Positions 1 to 7,874 of a stretch of DNA of 64,000 bases are shown piece by piece. Numbering within the stretch: the first letter of the stretch is position 1; each line of letters begins with the position of its first letter. The notes under the pieces were generated by a model. That model was not told where the DNA came from. It saw only the letters and a program-made list of their open reading frames with translations, and did no database searches. This DNA comes from JBFKQC01 sp041627895 (GTDB lineage Bacteria; Pseudomonadota; Alphaproteobacteria; Rhodobacterales; Rhodobacteraceae), in contig JBFKQC010000006.1 of the NCBI GenBank assembly GCA_041627895.1, positions 23,221 through 87,220 of the forward strand, in the 5' to 3' direction. Made by a program: the position numbers and the translations under genes.

Positions 1-722
1 CGACGCTTCTGGCGCAGGTCGACAGTTCGGTCGGCGGCAAGACCGGGATCAACTCGGCCCATGGCAAGAACCTGATCGGCGCGTTTCACCAGCCTTCGCT
101 TGTCCTCGCCGATATCGGCGTGCTGGGCACACTGGCGCCGCGCGACTTTCTGGCGGGCTACGGCGAGGTGGTGAAATACGGGCTTCTCGGCGATGTCGCG
201 TTCTTCGAATGGCTGGAACGCCACGGGCCGGCGCTGGCCGCGGGCGACGTGGCGCTGCGGATCGAGGCGGTGCGGCGGTCAGTCGAGATGAAGGCCGCGA
301 TCGTCGCCCGCGACGAGACCGAACAGGGCGACCGCGCGCTTTTGAACCTCGGCCACACCTTCGGCCACGCGCTGGAGGCCGCGACGGGATACTCCGACCG
401 CCTGCTGCACGGCGAGGGGGTGGCGATCGGCTGTGCGCTGGCATTCGAGACCTCGGCGCGGCTCGGGCTGTGCGCGCAGGAGGCGCCCAGCCGGGTACGT
501 GCGCACCTGGCTGGGATGGGGATGAAGCGCGACGTGTCCGAGATACAAGGCGATCTGCCGGATGCCGGGGGGCTGCTGGCGCTGATGGCGCAGGACAAGA
601 AGGTGATCGACGGCCGCCTGCGGTTCATCCTGGCGCGTGGTATCGGCCAGGCCTTCGTCGCCGACGACGTGCCGACCGACGTGGTCCGCGGCGTCCTGCG
701 CGATGCGCTCGCCGGGCGTTAG
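1..722 (+). CDS. aroB: 3-dehydroquinate synthase, 3' part (5' end outside window)
   Basis: AroB converts DAHP to 3-dehydroquinate, the second step of the cytosolic shikimate pathway. The reading frame is open from position 3, so about 239 residues of a family usually near 370 are visible. Seen: DSSVGGKTGIN right at the window edge, GEVVKYGLLGD, NLGHTFGHALEA and LLHGEGVAIG. The last three carry the Glu, His and His that hold the catalytic metal in known AroB structures. The stop overlaps by 4 bases, tail to tail, with the leftward M50 protease gene. The start and promoter lie left of the window. No frameshift is seen. Confidence 0.96.
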   Translation, partial: TLLAQVDSSVGGKTGINSAHGKNLIGAFHQPSLVLADIGVLGTLAPRDFLAGYGEVVKYGLLGDVAFFEWLERHGPALAAGDVALRIEAVRRSVEMKAAIVARDETEQGDRALLNLGHTFGHALEAATGYSDRLLHGEGVAIGCALAFETSARLGLCAQEAPSRVRAHLAGMGMKRDVSEIQGDLPDAGGLLALMAQDKKVIDGRLRFILARGIGQAFVADDVPTDVVRGVLRDALAGR

Positions 723-1804
723 CCCCGCGCCGCGCGCTGGCGTTCCAGGACCATCAGCTCGCCGATGTTCTCGCGCGTGATGTAGCCCAGGAAATTACCG
801 CCCCGGTCGGTGACCGCCACCGCGGGGTGTTCGGCCTCGCCCAACTCGTCCAGCACCCCGATCAGCGGCGCCTCGAGCGGAACCGAGCTGATCTGGCGCG
901 CCATCACGTCGGCGGCGATAACGCGCCCGTCGCCCGCGGCGGCCTGAAAGATCGCGTCGCGCGTGACGAACCCCAGAAGCGCGCCTGAGGCATCGACGAC
1001 GGGAAACTCGTGCTGGGTCGTGCGCAGAAGGCCGGCGGACATCGCCATCAGACCGTCGCCCGGCGCGAGCGTCGTGAACTGGGTGATCATCGCGTCGCGC
1101 GCGCGCAGGTCCTGTGCCACCGCGCGCAACTGCTCGTGCGCGCTTTCGGCCGTGGCGGCGGCGAAGACGAAAAGCGCGATCAGCATGAGGATCAGGTTGC
1201 CCGACAGCAGCCCGAACAGCGCGAACGCCACCGCGACCGCCTGGCCGAGCCCCGCCGCGACCTGTGTCGCCCGCGCGCGGTCCATCCAGATCGCCAGAAG
1301 CGCGCGCAGCACCCGCCCGCCGTCCATCGGAAAGGCCGGGATCAGGTTGAAGACCGCGAGGAACAGGTTCACCGCCGCAAGCTGCGTGGTGAAATCGGTG
1401 ATCGAGCCGTCAAGCGTTTCCAGCTCTGCCATGCCCGGCGCCACCCCGCCGAGTAGCGCGATGACCACGAAGATCACCACGTTGACCAGCGGGCCGGCCA
1501 GCGCCACGGCGATTTCCTGGCGCGGATCGGTCGGCAGGCGTTCCAGCTGGGCGACGCCGCCGATCGGAAGAAGCGTGATGCGCGGGGTGCGGATGCCGTA
1601 ACGCCGCGCCATCAGCGCGTGGCCGAACTCGTGCGCGACCACGCAGGCGAAAAGCGCGAGGATGAACAGCACGCTGCCCACCGCCGCGCCGGGGCCTTCG
1701 GCCGTCCAGGCCGAGATGCCGACCCATGCGAGCAGCAGCAGAAAGGTCGCATGGACCCGAAGCTCGGATCCGAACAGCCGGCCGACCGGATAAGACCAGG
1801 ACAT
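719..1804 (-). CDS. Site-2 protease family (M50) membrane metalloprotease with two CBS domains
   Basis: A 361-residue integral membrane zinc protease. Several hydrophobic segments fill residues 15-220. HEFGH at about 58-62 gives the zinc-binding HExxH, and NLIPAFPMDGGR at about 153-164 gives the second catalytic Asp. Residues 235-350 look like a tandem CBS pair, which in this group usually senses adenosine nucleotides. This SpoIVFB/Rip3-like architecture differs from RseP, found at 18517, which has PDZ domains. It stands alone, convergent with aroB. The substrate cannot be told from sequence. The start fits the N-terminal SYPVGRLFG seen in related proteins. Confidence 0.9.
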   Translation of the reverse strand: MSWSYPVGRLFGSELRVHATFLLLLAWVGISAWTAEGPGAAVGSVLFILALFACVVAHEFGHALMARRYGIRTPRITLLPIGGVAQLERLPTDPRQEIAVALAGPLVNVVIFVVIALLGGVAPGMAELETLDGSITDFTTQLAAVNLFLAVFNLIPAFPMDGGRVLRALLAIWMDRARATQVAAGLGQAVAVAFALFGLLSGNLILMLIALFVFAAATAESAHEQLRAVAQDLRARDAMITQFTTLAPGDGLMAMSAGLLRTTQHEFPVVDASGALLGFVTRDAIFQAAAGDGRVIAADVMARQISSVPLEAPLIGVLDELGEAEHPAVAVTDRGGNFLGYITRENIGELMVLERQRAARG

Positions 1805-1893
1805 CGCGCCCCCTCGCTGAACGATGCGTTCCGCGGCCTATGTAATCAGCCGCGGCGCCAATTGAACCGCCAGAGGGATTTTGCCGCGCCTCC

Positions 1894-1998
1894 AGAGCAA
1901 TTTCCAGCGAAGCCGATCCGGCGAAGCGTCGCGAAATTGCGCCAGGAACACAGGATAGGACGCATTCCGCGAATTGCAGATCGCGGAATGCGATCTAG
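1894..1998 (-). repeat. CTAG-bounded intergenic repeat, copy A (after ssb)
   Basis: About 105 bp directly after the ssb stop codon. It contains a perfect 12-bp inverted repeat (CGCATTCCGCGA and TCGCGGAATGCG, 8-base loop) and, at the other end, a 7-bp inverted pair CAATTTC/GAAATTG. The TAG stop of ssb (1995-1997) is part of its CTAG edge. It closely matches 3237-3328 in the same orientation relative to the upstream gene, and its far end matches 50421-50460 (36 of 40 positions). It could fold as an RNA at the end of the ssb message. Confidence 0.85.
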
Positions 1999-2471
1999 AA
2001 CGGAATCTCGTCGTCGATGTCGCCCGCGGGCGCCGGGCCGCCGAAGCTGCCGCCCCGGTCGTTGCCGCCATAGCCGCCCGAGCGGTCGTCGGAATAGCCG
2101 CCCTGGTCGCCGCTGCCGCTGCGTCCGTCGAGCATCACCATCGTCGAGTTGTAGGGACGCAGAACCACCTCGGTGGAATAGCGGTCCTGGCCAGACTGGT
2201 CCTGCCATTTGCGGGTCTCGAGCTGGCCTTCCAGATAGACCTTCGAGCCCTTGCGCAGGTATTGCTCGGCGGTGCGGGCCAGCGGCTCCGAGAAGATCGC
2301 CACCGAATGCCACTCGGTCCGCTCGCGCCGCTCGCCGGTGTTGCGGTCCTTCCAGGTCTCGGAGGTCGCCACGCGCAAGTTGCAGACCTTGCCGCCGTTC
2401 TGGAACGTGCGCACCTCGGGGTCGCGGCCGAGATTGCCCACCAGGATCACCTTGTTGACCGAACCCGCCAT
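1995..2471 (-). CDS. ssb: Single-stranded DNA-binding protein
   Basis: SSB coats single-stranded DNA in replication, repair and recombination and recruits partners through its acidic tip. The 158 residues show the OB-fold start MAGSVNKVILVGNLGRDPEV, a Gly/Asp/Arg-rich linker from about residue 115, and the classical acidic C-terminus DDEIPF. An in-frame ATG lies 12 bases upstream, but GGAGG sits 7 bases before the chosen ATG (inside that longer reading), which decides the start at 2471. The gene is monocistronic, with the 105-bp repeat at its 3' end. No LexA-type box was seen upstream. Confidence 0.97.
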   Translation of the reverse strand: MAGSVNKVILVGNLGRDPEVRTFQNGGKVCNLRVATSETWKDRNTGERRERTEWHSVAIFSEPLARTAEQYLRKGSKVYLEGQLETRKWQDQSGQDRYSTEVVLRPYNSTMVMLDGRSGSGDQGGYSDDRSGGYGGNDRGGSFGGPAPAGDIDDEIPF

Positions 2472-2646
2472 CTCTGCCTCCATCGAATCCGATTTTCTTC
2501 CGTCCCCGGTTACACCACTCGAGCAGGGTGAAGGAAAGGTTAATCTGCCGGCAAGGCTTTGCCCATCGGGCGGCGCGCGGTGCGAAAGGGGTGGCCCCCC
2601 GACGAGATTTCACTATAGTCCGCGGCCACGAAGAGGGGCGGTGGCG

Positions 2647-3240
2647 ATGAGGTTTCCCGTACGGATCGCGGTTGCGGCGGCGGCGCTATGCGCGTCCGGA
2701 TCCGCTTTTGCCGACGGGCTGCAGTTCTCGTCGAAGAACCGCGCCGGGCTGTTCCGGTCGCAGACCAGCGTGCTGGACACCCGCGCGGCGACGCAATACG
2801 CCGCCTCTGTCCGGCTGCAGCCGCGCAAGTTCGAGTTGCCGGGGCAGGGTGGTTCGCCCAGCTATCGCGGCAAGTACAACGGCCCCTACCTGGCGATGGC
2901 GCGCCAGGCGGCGCGGCGCTACGGCGTGCCCGAGGATCTGTTCCTGCGCCTGGTGCAGCAGGAAAGCGGCTGGAGCGCGACGGCGAAGTCGCACAAGGGC
3001 GCCTATGGGCTGGCACAGCTCATGCCCGCCACGGCGCGCGTGCTGGGTGTGGACCGGAACGATCCGTACCAGAACCTCGACGGCGGCGCGCGCTATCTGC
3101 GCCAGCAATACGACCGCTTCCGATCCTGGCGCCTGGCGCTTGCGGCCTACAATGCCGGGCCCGAGGCGGTGGAGAAATACGACGGCGTGCCGCCCTACAA
3201 GGAGACCCGCAACTACGTGCGGATCATCTGGGGCAGCTAG
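2647..3240 (+). CDS. Lytic transglycosylase, SLT domain, periplasmic
   Basis: A 197-residue exported muramidase-like enzyme that would cleave peptidoglycan glycan strands. Residues 1-22 form a signal peptide (hydrophobic AVAAAALCASGSAFA). The C-terminal half carries the SLT goose-type lysozyme motifs: QQESGWSATA with catalytic Glu at about 106, GAYGLAQLMPATA, and ALAAYNAGPEAVEKY. The ATG at 2647 follows GAGGGG; a GTG lies two codons upstream. It is small for the family and has no large superhelical domain, so it resembles the minimal Slt proteins found with secretion or housekeeping loci. The TAG stop is the first part of a dispersed repeat. Confidence 0.9.
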   Translation: MRFPVRIAVAAAALCASGSAFADGLQFSSKNRAGLFRSQTSVLDTRAATQYAASVRLQPRKFELPGQGGSPSYRGKYNGPYLAMARQAARRYGVPEDLFLRLVQQESGWSATAKSHKGAYGLAQLMPATARVLGVDRNDPYQNLDGGARYLRQQYDRFRSWRLALAAYNAGPEAVEKYDGVPPYKETRNYVRIIWGS

Positions 3241-3328
3241 AGCCCATTCCGCGATCTTCGGTTCACGGACTGCGCTGCATCCTGTTTTCCGGGCGCGATT
3301 TCGCGATGCTTCGCCGGAGTTTGCCTTG
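3237..3328 (+). repeat. CTAG-bounded intergenic repeat, copy C (after lytic transglycosylase)
   Basis: About 92 bp starting at the CTAG that holds the transglycosylase stop codon. Read from that stop it begins AGCCCATTCCGCGATCTTCG and later holds ATTTCGCGATGCTTCGCCGGA. Copy A, read from the ssb stop, has ATCGCATTCCGCGATCTGCA and ATTTCGCGACGCTTCGCCGGA at the same spacing. The far end is not conserved, so this copy appears truncated there. The bases to 3436 hold nothing else I can support. Confidence 0.8.
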
Positions 3329-3436
3329 ACCGCGGCCGTGCGGCGCCTGCGCCGGTGCCGGCCTGCAATTTCTGCGCATTCCCTGTCCGTCATGGCGCGA
3401 ACCGGCCGGGATCGCGGTTTCGTGCCCGCCGACGCG

Positions 3437-5071
3437 TCAGGCCGCCCCGCCGCGGCAATAACAGCTCGCGCGGATCGGCACCTCGGCCCGGGCCAGCGCC
3501 TGGTCGAGCTGGCGGCGGATATGCAGCACCTCGACGCTTTCGCCGCGACGCGCCAGGCATTCGTGCAGCCCGTGCAGCGCCCAGACGTTCCGCGGGTTCT
3601 GCAGGGCGCGCGGCAGCGTCGGGTCCAGCCCCAGATCGGCGCGATAGACCGCCTCGGCCTCGTCCCACTCGCCCGCGTCCAGCAGCAGCGCGCCGAGCGC
3701 ATGGCGGGCGGGCTGCGGCCAGGCCCAGGGTTCCTCGTACATCAGCCCGTCGTCGAGCCGCACCGCCTCGCGCAGATGCGCCAGCCCCTCGGCCCGGCGC
3801 CCGGCCTTGTAGGCCAGTTCTCCCCGCATCATCGCCTGCGCCACGGCCAGCACGTCGCGGGCCTTGTTCTGGAACAGATAGCGCGTGTCGGGGATCGCGG
3901 CGAAAGCCGCCTCGAAGCGGGCGCGTTCCGCCTCGGCCTCGGGCGCACGGCCGAGATTGGCCAGCGCCACGGCGCGGGCATAGAGGATCAGCGCCTGCGT
4001 GACGGCATATAGCGCGGTGTCCCCGGGGATCGGCTCGCGCAGGATGGCCTCCCACATGCCGAACCGGATCAGGACATGCGGGCGCGAGGCGACGAAGGTC
4101 TCGAACAGGTCGGGATAGACCCGCACCACCTCGTCCGGCACCTCGGCGCGCAGCCGGTCCGCCGCGGCCAGCGCCACCGAGGGCTGGGCCAGGAACATCG
4201 CGCCGTAAAGCGCGAAATGCAGGTTGTGGATTCGGTAGAGCGCATAGAAATTCGCGCCGCCCGCATGGGCCTTGAACTTCTTGTCCACCTCGGCCGCCGC
4301 GAGGTTGCGCGACACCACGTTCTGATAATCGCCGCACAGCACGTCGATATGCGTCGCCATGTGCACCAGATGCCCGGCATCCGGCACCAGCCCGGTCAGC
4401 CGGTCGCCGTGGCGCAGCGCCGCCTCGGGCGTGGGCGACATTTCCATCAGGTGGATATACATGTGCAACAGGCCCGGATGATCCCAGGCCCCGGGGATTT
4501 CCGCAAAGCACCGCTCCAGCACCGCGCGCGCCTCGCCGGTCGAGGCGTCGGGGTTGGGCTGGCCGCTGGCCAGGTCCCAAAGCTGCCAGGGCGTGCGGTT
4601 CATCAGCGCCTCGGCAAAGACGAAGGCGATATCCAGATCGTCGGGGAACCGCAGAAAGACCTGCCGCATGGCCTCGGCGAAGGCGTCCGTCCAGGGGTCG
4701 TATTCCTCGACCGTGGGATCGTCGGGATAGCGCGCGGCGAGCGCCTCGAGCAGCGCGCGGTCCGGATCGCCCAGCCCCGGCAGCGCCAGCCCGGCGGCCA
4801 GCGCCGCATGGGCGCCGTTCAGCACCGGCGCCTTCTCGTCCTCGGTGAAGACGTCCCAGGGCTTGTTGTAGTTCGGCCCCAGCGCATAGGCCACGCCCCA
4901 ATGCGCAAGCGCGCAGCCCGGATCGGCGGCGACCGCGCGCTTGAAACAGGCGATCGCTTCGTCGTGGTTGTAGCCGAACAGCCAGACCAGCCCGCGGTCG
5001 AACCATGTCTGGGCCTGCGCATCGGCCGAGACGGGGCGGGAATAGGTCCCGAGATCGAACGGGTAAGTCAT
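3437..5071 (-). CDS. TPR-repeat protein of unknown function
   Basis: 544 residues, no signal peptide and no membrane span, so likely cytosolic. Helix-turn-helix repeats of tetratricopeptide type are clear near residues 25-65 (WLFGYNHDEAIACFKRAVAADP) and again towards the C-terminus around the segments RAEGLAHLREAV and EAEAVYRADLGLDP. The middle has a His-rich stretch (HMYIHLMEM, HLVHMATHID). Such proteins are widespread in proteobacteria as conserved hypotheticals with no assigned reaction. The ATG giving MTYPFDLG was preferred over one ten codons upstream because family members commonly begin there. Partner and function are unknown. Confidence 0.85.
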   Translation of the reverse strand: MTYPFDLGTYSRPVSADAQAQTWFDRGLVWLFGYNHDEAIACFKRAVAADPGCALAHWGVAYALGPNYNKPWDVFTEDEKAPVLNGAHAALAAGLALPGLGDPDRALLEALAARYPDDPTVEEYDPWTDAFAEAMRQVFLRFPDDLDIAFVFAEALMNRTPWQLWDLASGQPNPDASTGEARAVLERCFAEIPGAWDHPGLLHMYIHLMEMSPTPEAALRHGDRLTGLVPDAGHLVHMATHIDVLCGDYQNVVSRNLAAAEVDKKFKAHAGGANFYALYRIHNLHFALYGAMFLAQPSVALAAADRLRAEVPDEVVRVYPDLFETFVASRPHVLIRFGMWEAILREPIPGDTALYAVTQALILYARAVALANLGRAPEAEAERARFEAAFAAIPDTRYLFQNKARDVLAVAQAMMRGELAYKAGRRAEGLAHLREAVRLDDGLMYEEPWAWPQPARHALGALLLDAGEWDEAEAVYRADLGLDPTLPRALQNPRNVWALHGLHECLARRGESVEVLHIRRQLDQALARAEVPIRASCYCRGGAA

Positions 5072-5137
5072 CGCAAATGGCCGGTATGGATCATCGTGCA
5101 CGCGGCTGCAGATTCCAGGCCGGTTGCGAGTGCCGCA

Positions 5138-5536
5138 TCAGCCGCCCGCGATCTGGCGGGCGTAGTCGTCGGCGTCGAACCAGCCGCGCGAGGCGCGGAC
5201 CTTGCCGTCTTCGTCCAGGTCCCATTCTTCCCATCCGCTGACGGACAGCGGCTTGCCGGTTTCGGCGTCGTGACCTGTGAATGTCCAGAAGTAGGCGACA
5301 TGGTCGCCTGCGGCGCGAACCCTGTCGCGGGTCAGTTTCAGGTCGGGTACGGCGGTGTGAAATCCCGCGGCCATGGCCGAGATGGCGGCGCGGCCCTGAT
5401 GCGGGTCGCCGCGGTTGATGACGATTGCCCCGTCCTCGGCGAAGAAGGCGGCCACCTGATCCGGGTCGCCCGAGTTCCAGGCGGCGGTATAGTTTTCGGT
5501 CAGACGGTCGATGTGGGCGGGGAAATCGGCGGACAT
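5138..5536 (-). CDS. Nuclear transport factor 2-like (SnoaL/DUF4440) protein
   Basis: A 132-residue single-domain protein with the cone-shaped NTF2 fold pattern: helix with NYTAAWNSGDPDQVAAFFAEDG, then the beta segments HQGRAAISAMAAGFHTAVPDLKL and HVAYFWTFTGHD, ending GWEEWDLDEDGKV. Members include small isomerases, polyketide cyclases and many unassigned proteins; nothing here singles out a substrate. AAAGGAG lies 9 bases before the ATG at 5536 and decides it over the upstream in-frame ATG. It sits alone between the TPR gene and the ABC importer operon. Confidence 0.82.
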   Translation of the reverse strand: MSADFPAHIDRLTENYTAAWNSGDPDQVAAFFAEDGAIVINRGDPHQGRAAISAMAAGFHTAVPDLKLTRDRVRAAGDHVAYFWTFTGHDAETGKPLSVSGWEEWDLDEDGKVRASRGWFDADDYARQIAGG

Positions 5537-5657
5537 GGCAATGGGCTCCTTTGGCAAATTGCCCGCCACCATAGTTGGAATCCCCGGTGGCGCAAACGGC
5601 GCGCAGGTCAGGACGAGCGGGGCCAGGCGCCTTCCGGGCCGCCCCGTAGAGCCTCGT

Positions 5658-7742
5658 TCACTCCGCCGCGATCTTGATCACCGGCTCCATCTCGGCGAAG
5701 GCTTCGGCCGACAGGTGGCACTTGATCGTGTGGCCCTCGGCCATGACCCGCTGTTCCGGCACCTCCTTTTCGCAAAGATTGCCGGGCACCTTGTCCTTCC
5801 AGCTGCAGCGGGTCTGGAACGGGCAGCCCGGCGGCGGATTCATCGCCGAGGGGATGTCGCCCTCGAGCACGATGTGCTTCTTCTCGACATGGGTGTCGGC
5901 GATCGGCACGGCGGACAGGAGCGCCTCGGTATAGGGGTGGTAGGGCGGCGCGAAGACCTGGTCGGTCGAGCCCAGTTCGACCACGTGCCCGAGATACATC
6001 ACCATCACCCGGTCGGACAAATAGCGCACGATCGACAAATCGTGCGAGATGAACAGCAGCGTCGTCTTCTCGGTGCGCTGGATTTCCATCAGCAGGTCCG
6101 TCACCGCGGCCTGAACCGAGACGTCCAGCGCCGAAACCGGCTCGTCCGCCACCACGATCCGCGCGCCGCCGGCGAAGGCGCGGGCGATGCCGACACGCTG
6201 TTTCTGCCCGCCCGAAAGCTGGCGCGGCATGCGTTCGGCGAACTCGCGCGGAAGTTTCACCAGATCGAGCAGTTCCAGCATCTTCCGGCGCCGCTGTCCC
6301 TCGGTCTCGCCGATGCCGAAGATTTCCAGCGCGCGCATGATCTGGCGCCCGACCGTCATCGATGGGTTCAGCGTGTCGAACGGGTTCTGGAACACCATCT
6401 GCACCGACGACACCGTCTTGGTGTCGCGCTCTTCGATGGGGATCTGCTCGATGTTGCGGTTGTCCAGAAGGATCTGCCCGTCGGTCGCGGTTTCCAGCCC
6501 CATCAGCACCTTGGCAAAGGTCGACTTGCCGCAGCCCGACTCGCCGACGATGGCCAGCGTCTCGGATTCGCGGGCCTCGAAGCTGAGCGTCTCGTTCGCC
6601 TTGACCACCTTCTTGGACCCGCCGCCAAACAGCGCATTGGCCGCGACCTCGTAGTATTTCTTGAGGTTGTCCATCTTCAGCACGACATTGCCGGGTTCGG
6701 TCCTGGCGTGGGTCTCGGCGGCGACGATCGGCGCGTGCCAGTCGATCTCGTCGATCCGGCGGCAGCGGCTTTCGTGCCGGTCGTCACCCTTGATCGGCAC
6801 CATCTTGACGTCGCCGGTGTTGCAGACGCCGTCGGCGAAATAGTCGCAGCGCGGGCCGAAATTGCAGCCGGGCGGACGTTCGTGGGGCAGGGGGAAGTTG
6901 CCGGGGATCGCCACCAGAGGGCGGCTGTTCTTGTCGGCCCCGGGCAGCGGGATCGACCGGAACAGCGCCTGCGTGTAGGGGTGCTGCATCTTGTCGAAGA
7001 CGTCGCCGATGCTGCCGGTCTCGACCGCCTCGCCGGAATACATCACGCAAATTCGGTCACAGGTTTCCAGCACCAGCCCCAGGTTGTGACTGATGAAAAG
7101 CATGGACGTGCCGTATTTGCGGCCAAGCTCCTTGACCAGTTCGACCACGGCCGCCTCGACCGTGACGTCGAGCGCGGTGGTGGGCTCGTCCAGGATCAGC
7201 AGGCTGGGCTTCGACATCAGCGCCATGGCGATCACGATGCGCTGCTGCTGGCCGCCCGAAAGCTGGTGCGGAAAGCTTTTCAGGATACGTTCCGGATCGG
7301 GCAGCTTGACGTCGGTGACCACTTCGAGCGCGCGTGCGTAGGCCTCCCTTTCGCCCAGGCCCTCGTGGATCATCGGCACTTCCATCAACTGCTTGCCGAT
7401 CCGCATCGCCGGGTTCAGCGACGCCATGGGTTCCTGGTAGATCATGGCAATCTCATTGCCCCGGACGTCGCGCAGCTCCTCTTCGGTCATCTCGGAAAGA
7501 TCGCGGCCCTTGAACTTGATTGTGCCGCCGACGATCCGGCCGTTGACGCCGAGATCCTGCATGACGCCAAGTGCCACGGTGGACTTGCCGCAGCCCGATT
7601 CGCCGACGAGCCCCATCGCCTCGCCCGGCTGGACGACGCAGGAGAAGTCCATCACGGCGGGGATTTCGCGAAGCCGGGTGAAGAAGGAAATCGACAGCTT
7701 GTCGATTTCGAGGATCGGTCCGTCATGGTCCCATTTGGCCAT
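5658..7742 (-). CDS. Dipeptide/oligopeptide ABC importer, fused double ATP-binding protein
   Basis: 694 residues with two complete ABC ATPases in one chain, equal to a DppD-DppF fusion that powers peptide uptake. First half: Walker A GESGCGKST (about 47-55), signature LSGGQQQR, Walker B LLILDEPTTALD. Second half: a second GESGCGKST, LSGGQKQR and VVADEPVSALD. Each half ends in the oligopeptide-type C-terminal region with clustered Cys (PPGCNFGPRCDYF; PPGCPFQTRCSW), which in related transporters can bind an iron-sulfur cluster. AGGAG precedes the ATG at 7742. It is the last gene of the leftward operon, 132 bases after the permease stop. Substrate is inferred only from family. Confidence 0.93.
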   Translation of the reverse strand: MAKWDHDGPILEIDKLSISFFTRLREIPAVMDFSCVVQPGEAMGLVGESGCGKSTVALGVMQDLGVNGRIVGGTIKFKGRDLSEMTEEELRDVRGNEIAMIYQEPMASLNPAMRIGKQLMEVPMIHEGLGEREAYARALEVVTDVKLPDPERILKSFPHQLSGGQQQRIVIAMALMSKPSLLILDEPTTALDVTVEAAVVELVKELGRKYGTSMLFISHNLGLVLETCDRICVMYSGEAVETGSIGDVFDKMQHPYTQALFRSIPLPGADKNSRPLVAIPGNFPLPHERPPGCNFGPRCDYFADGVCNTGDVKMVPIKGDDRHESRCRRIDEIDWHAPIVAAETHARTEPGNVVLKMDNLKKYYEVAANALFGGGSKKVVKANETLSFEARESETLAIVGESGCGKSTFAKVLMGLETATDGQILLDNRNIEQIPIEERDTKTVSSVQMVFQNPFDTLNPSMTVGRQIMRALEIFGIGETEGQRRRKMLELLDLVKLPREFAERMPRQLSGGQKQRVGIARAFAGGARIVVADEPVSALDVSVQAAVTDLLMEIQRTEKTTLLFISHDLSIVRYLSDRVMVMYLGHVVELGSTDQVFAPPYHPYTEALLSAVPIADTHVEKKHIVLEGDIPSAMNPPPGCPFQTRCSWKDKVPGNLCEKEVPEQRVMAEGHTIKCHLSAEAFAEMEPVIKIAAE

Positions 7743-7874
7743 TAACCACTCTCCTGTCGGGCCGGATTCCAACGTCGGTATTACGTATGTATCACGTCGG
7801 TATTGCGTAGGTGCCGCATGGCGTCCGGTGTTGTTAACGAATGCGCCCCGGGACCGCGGCCCCGGGGCGGCAGG

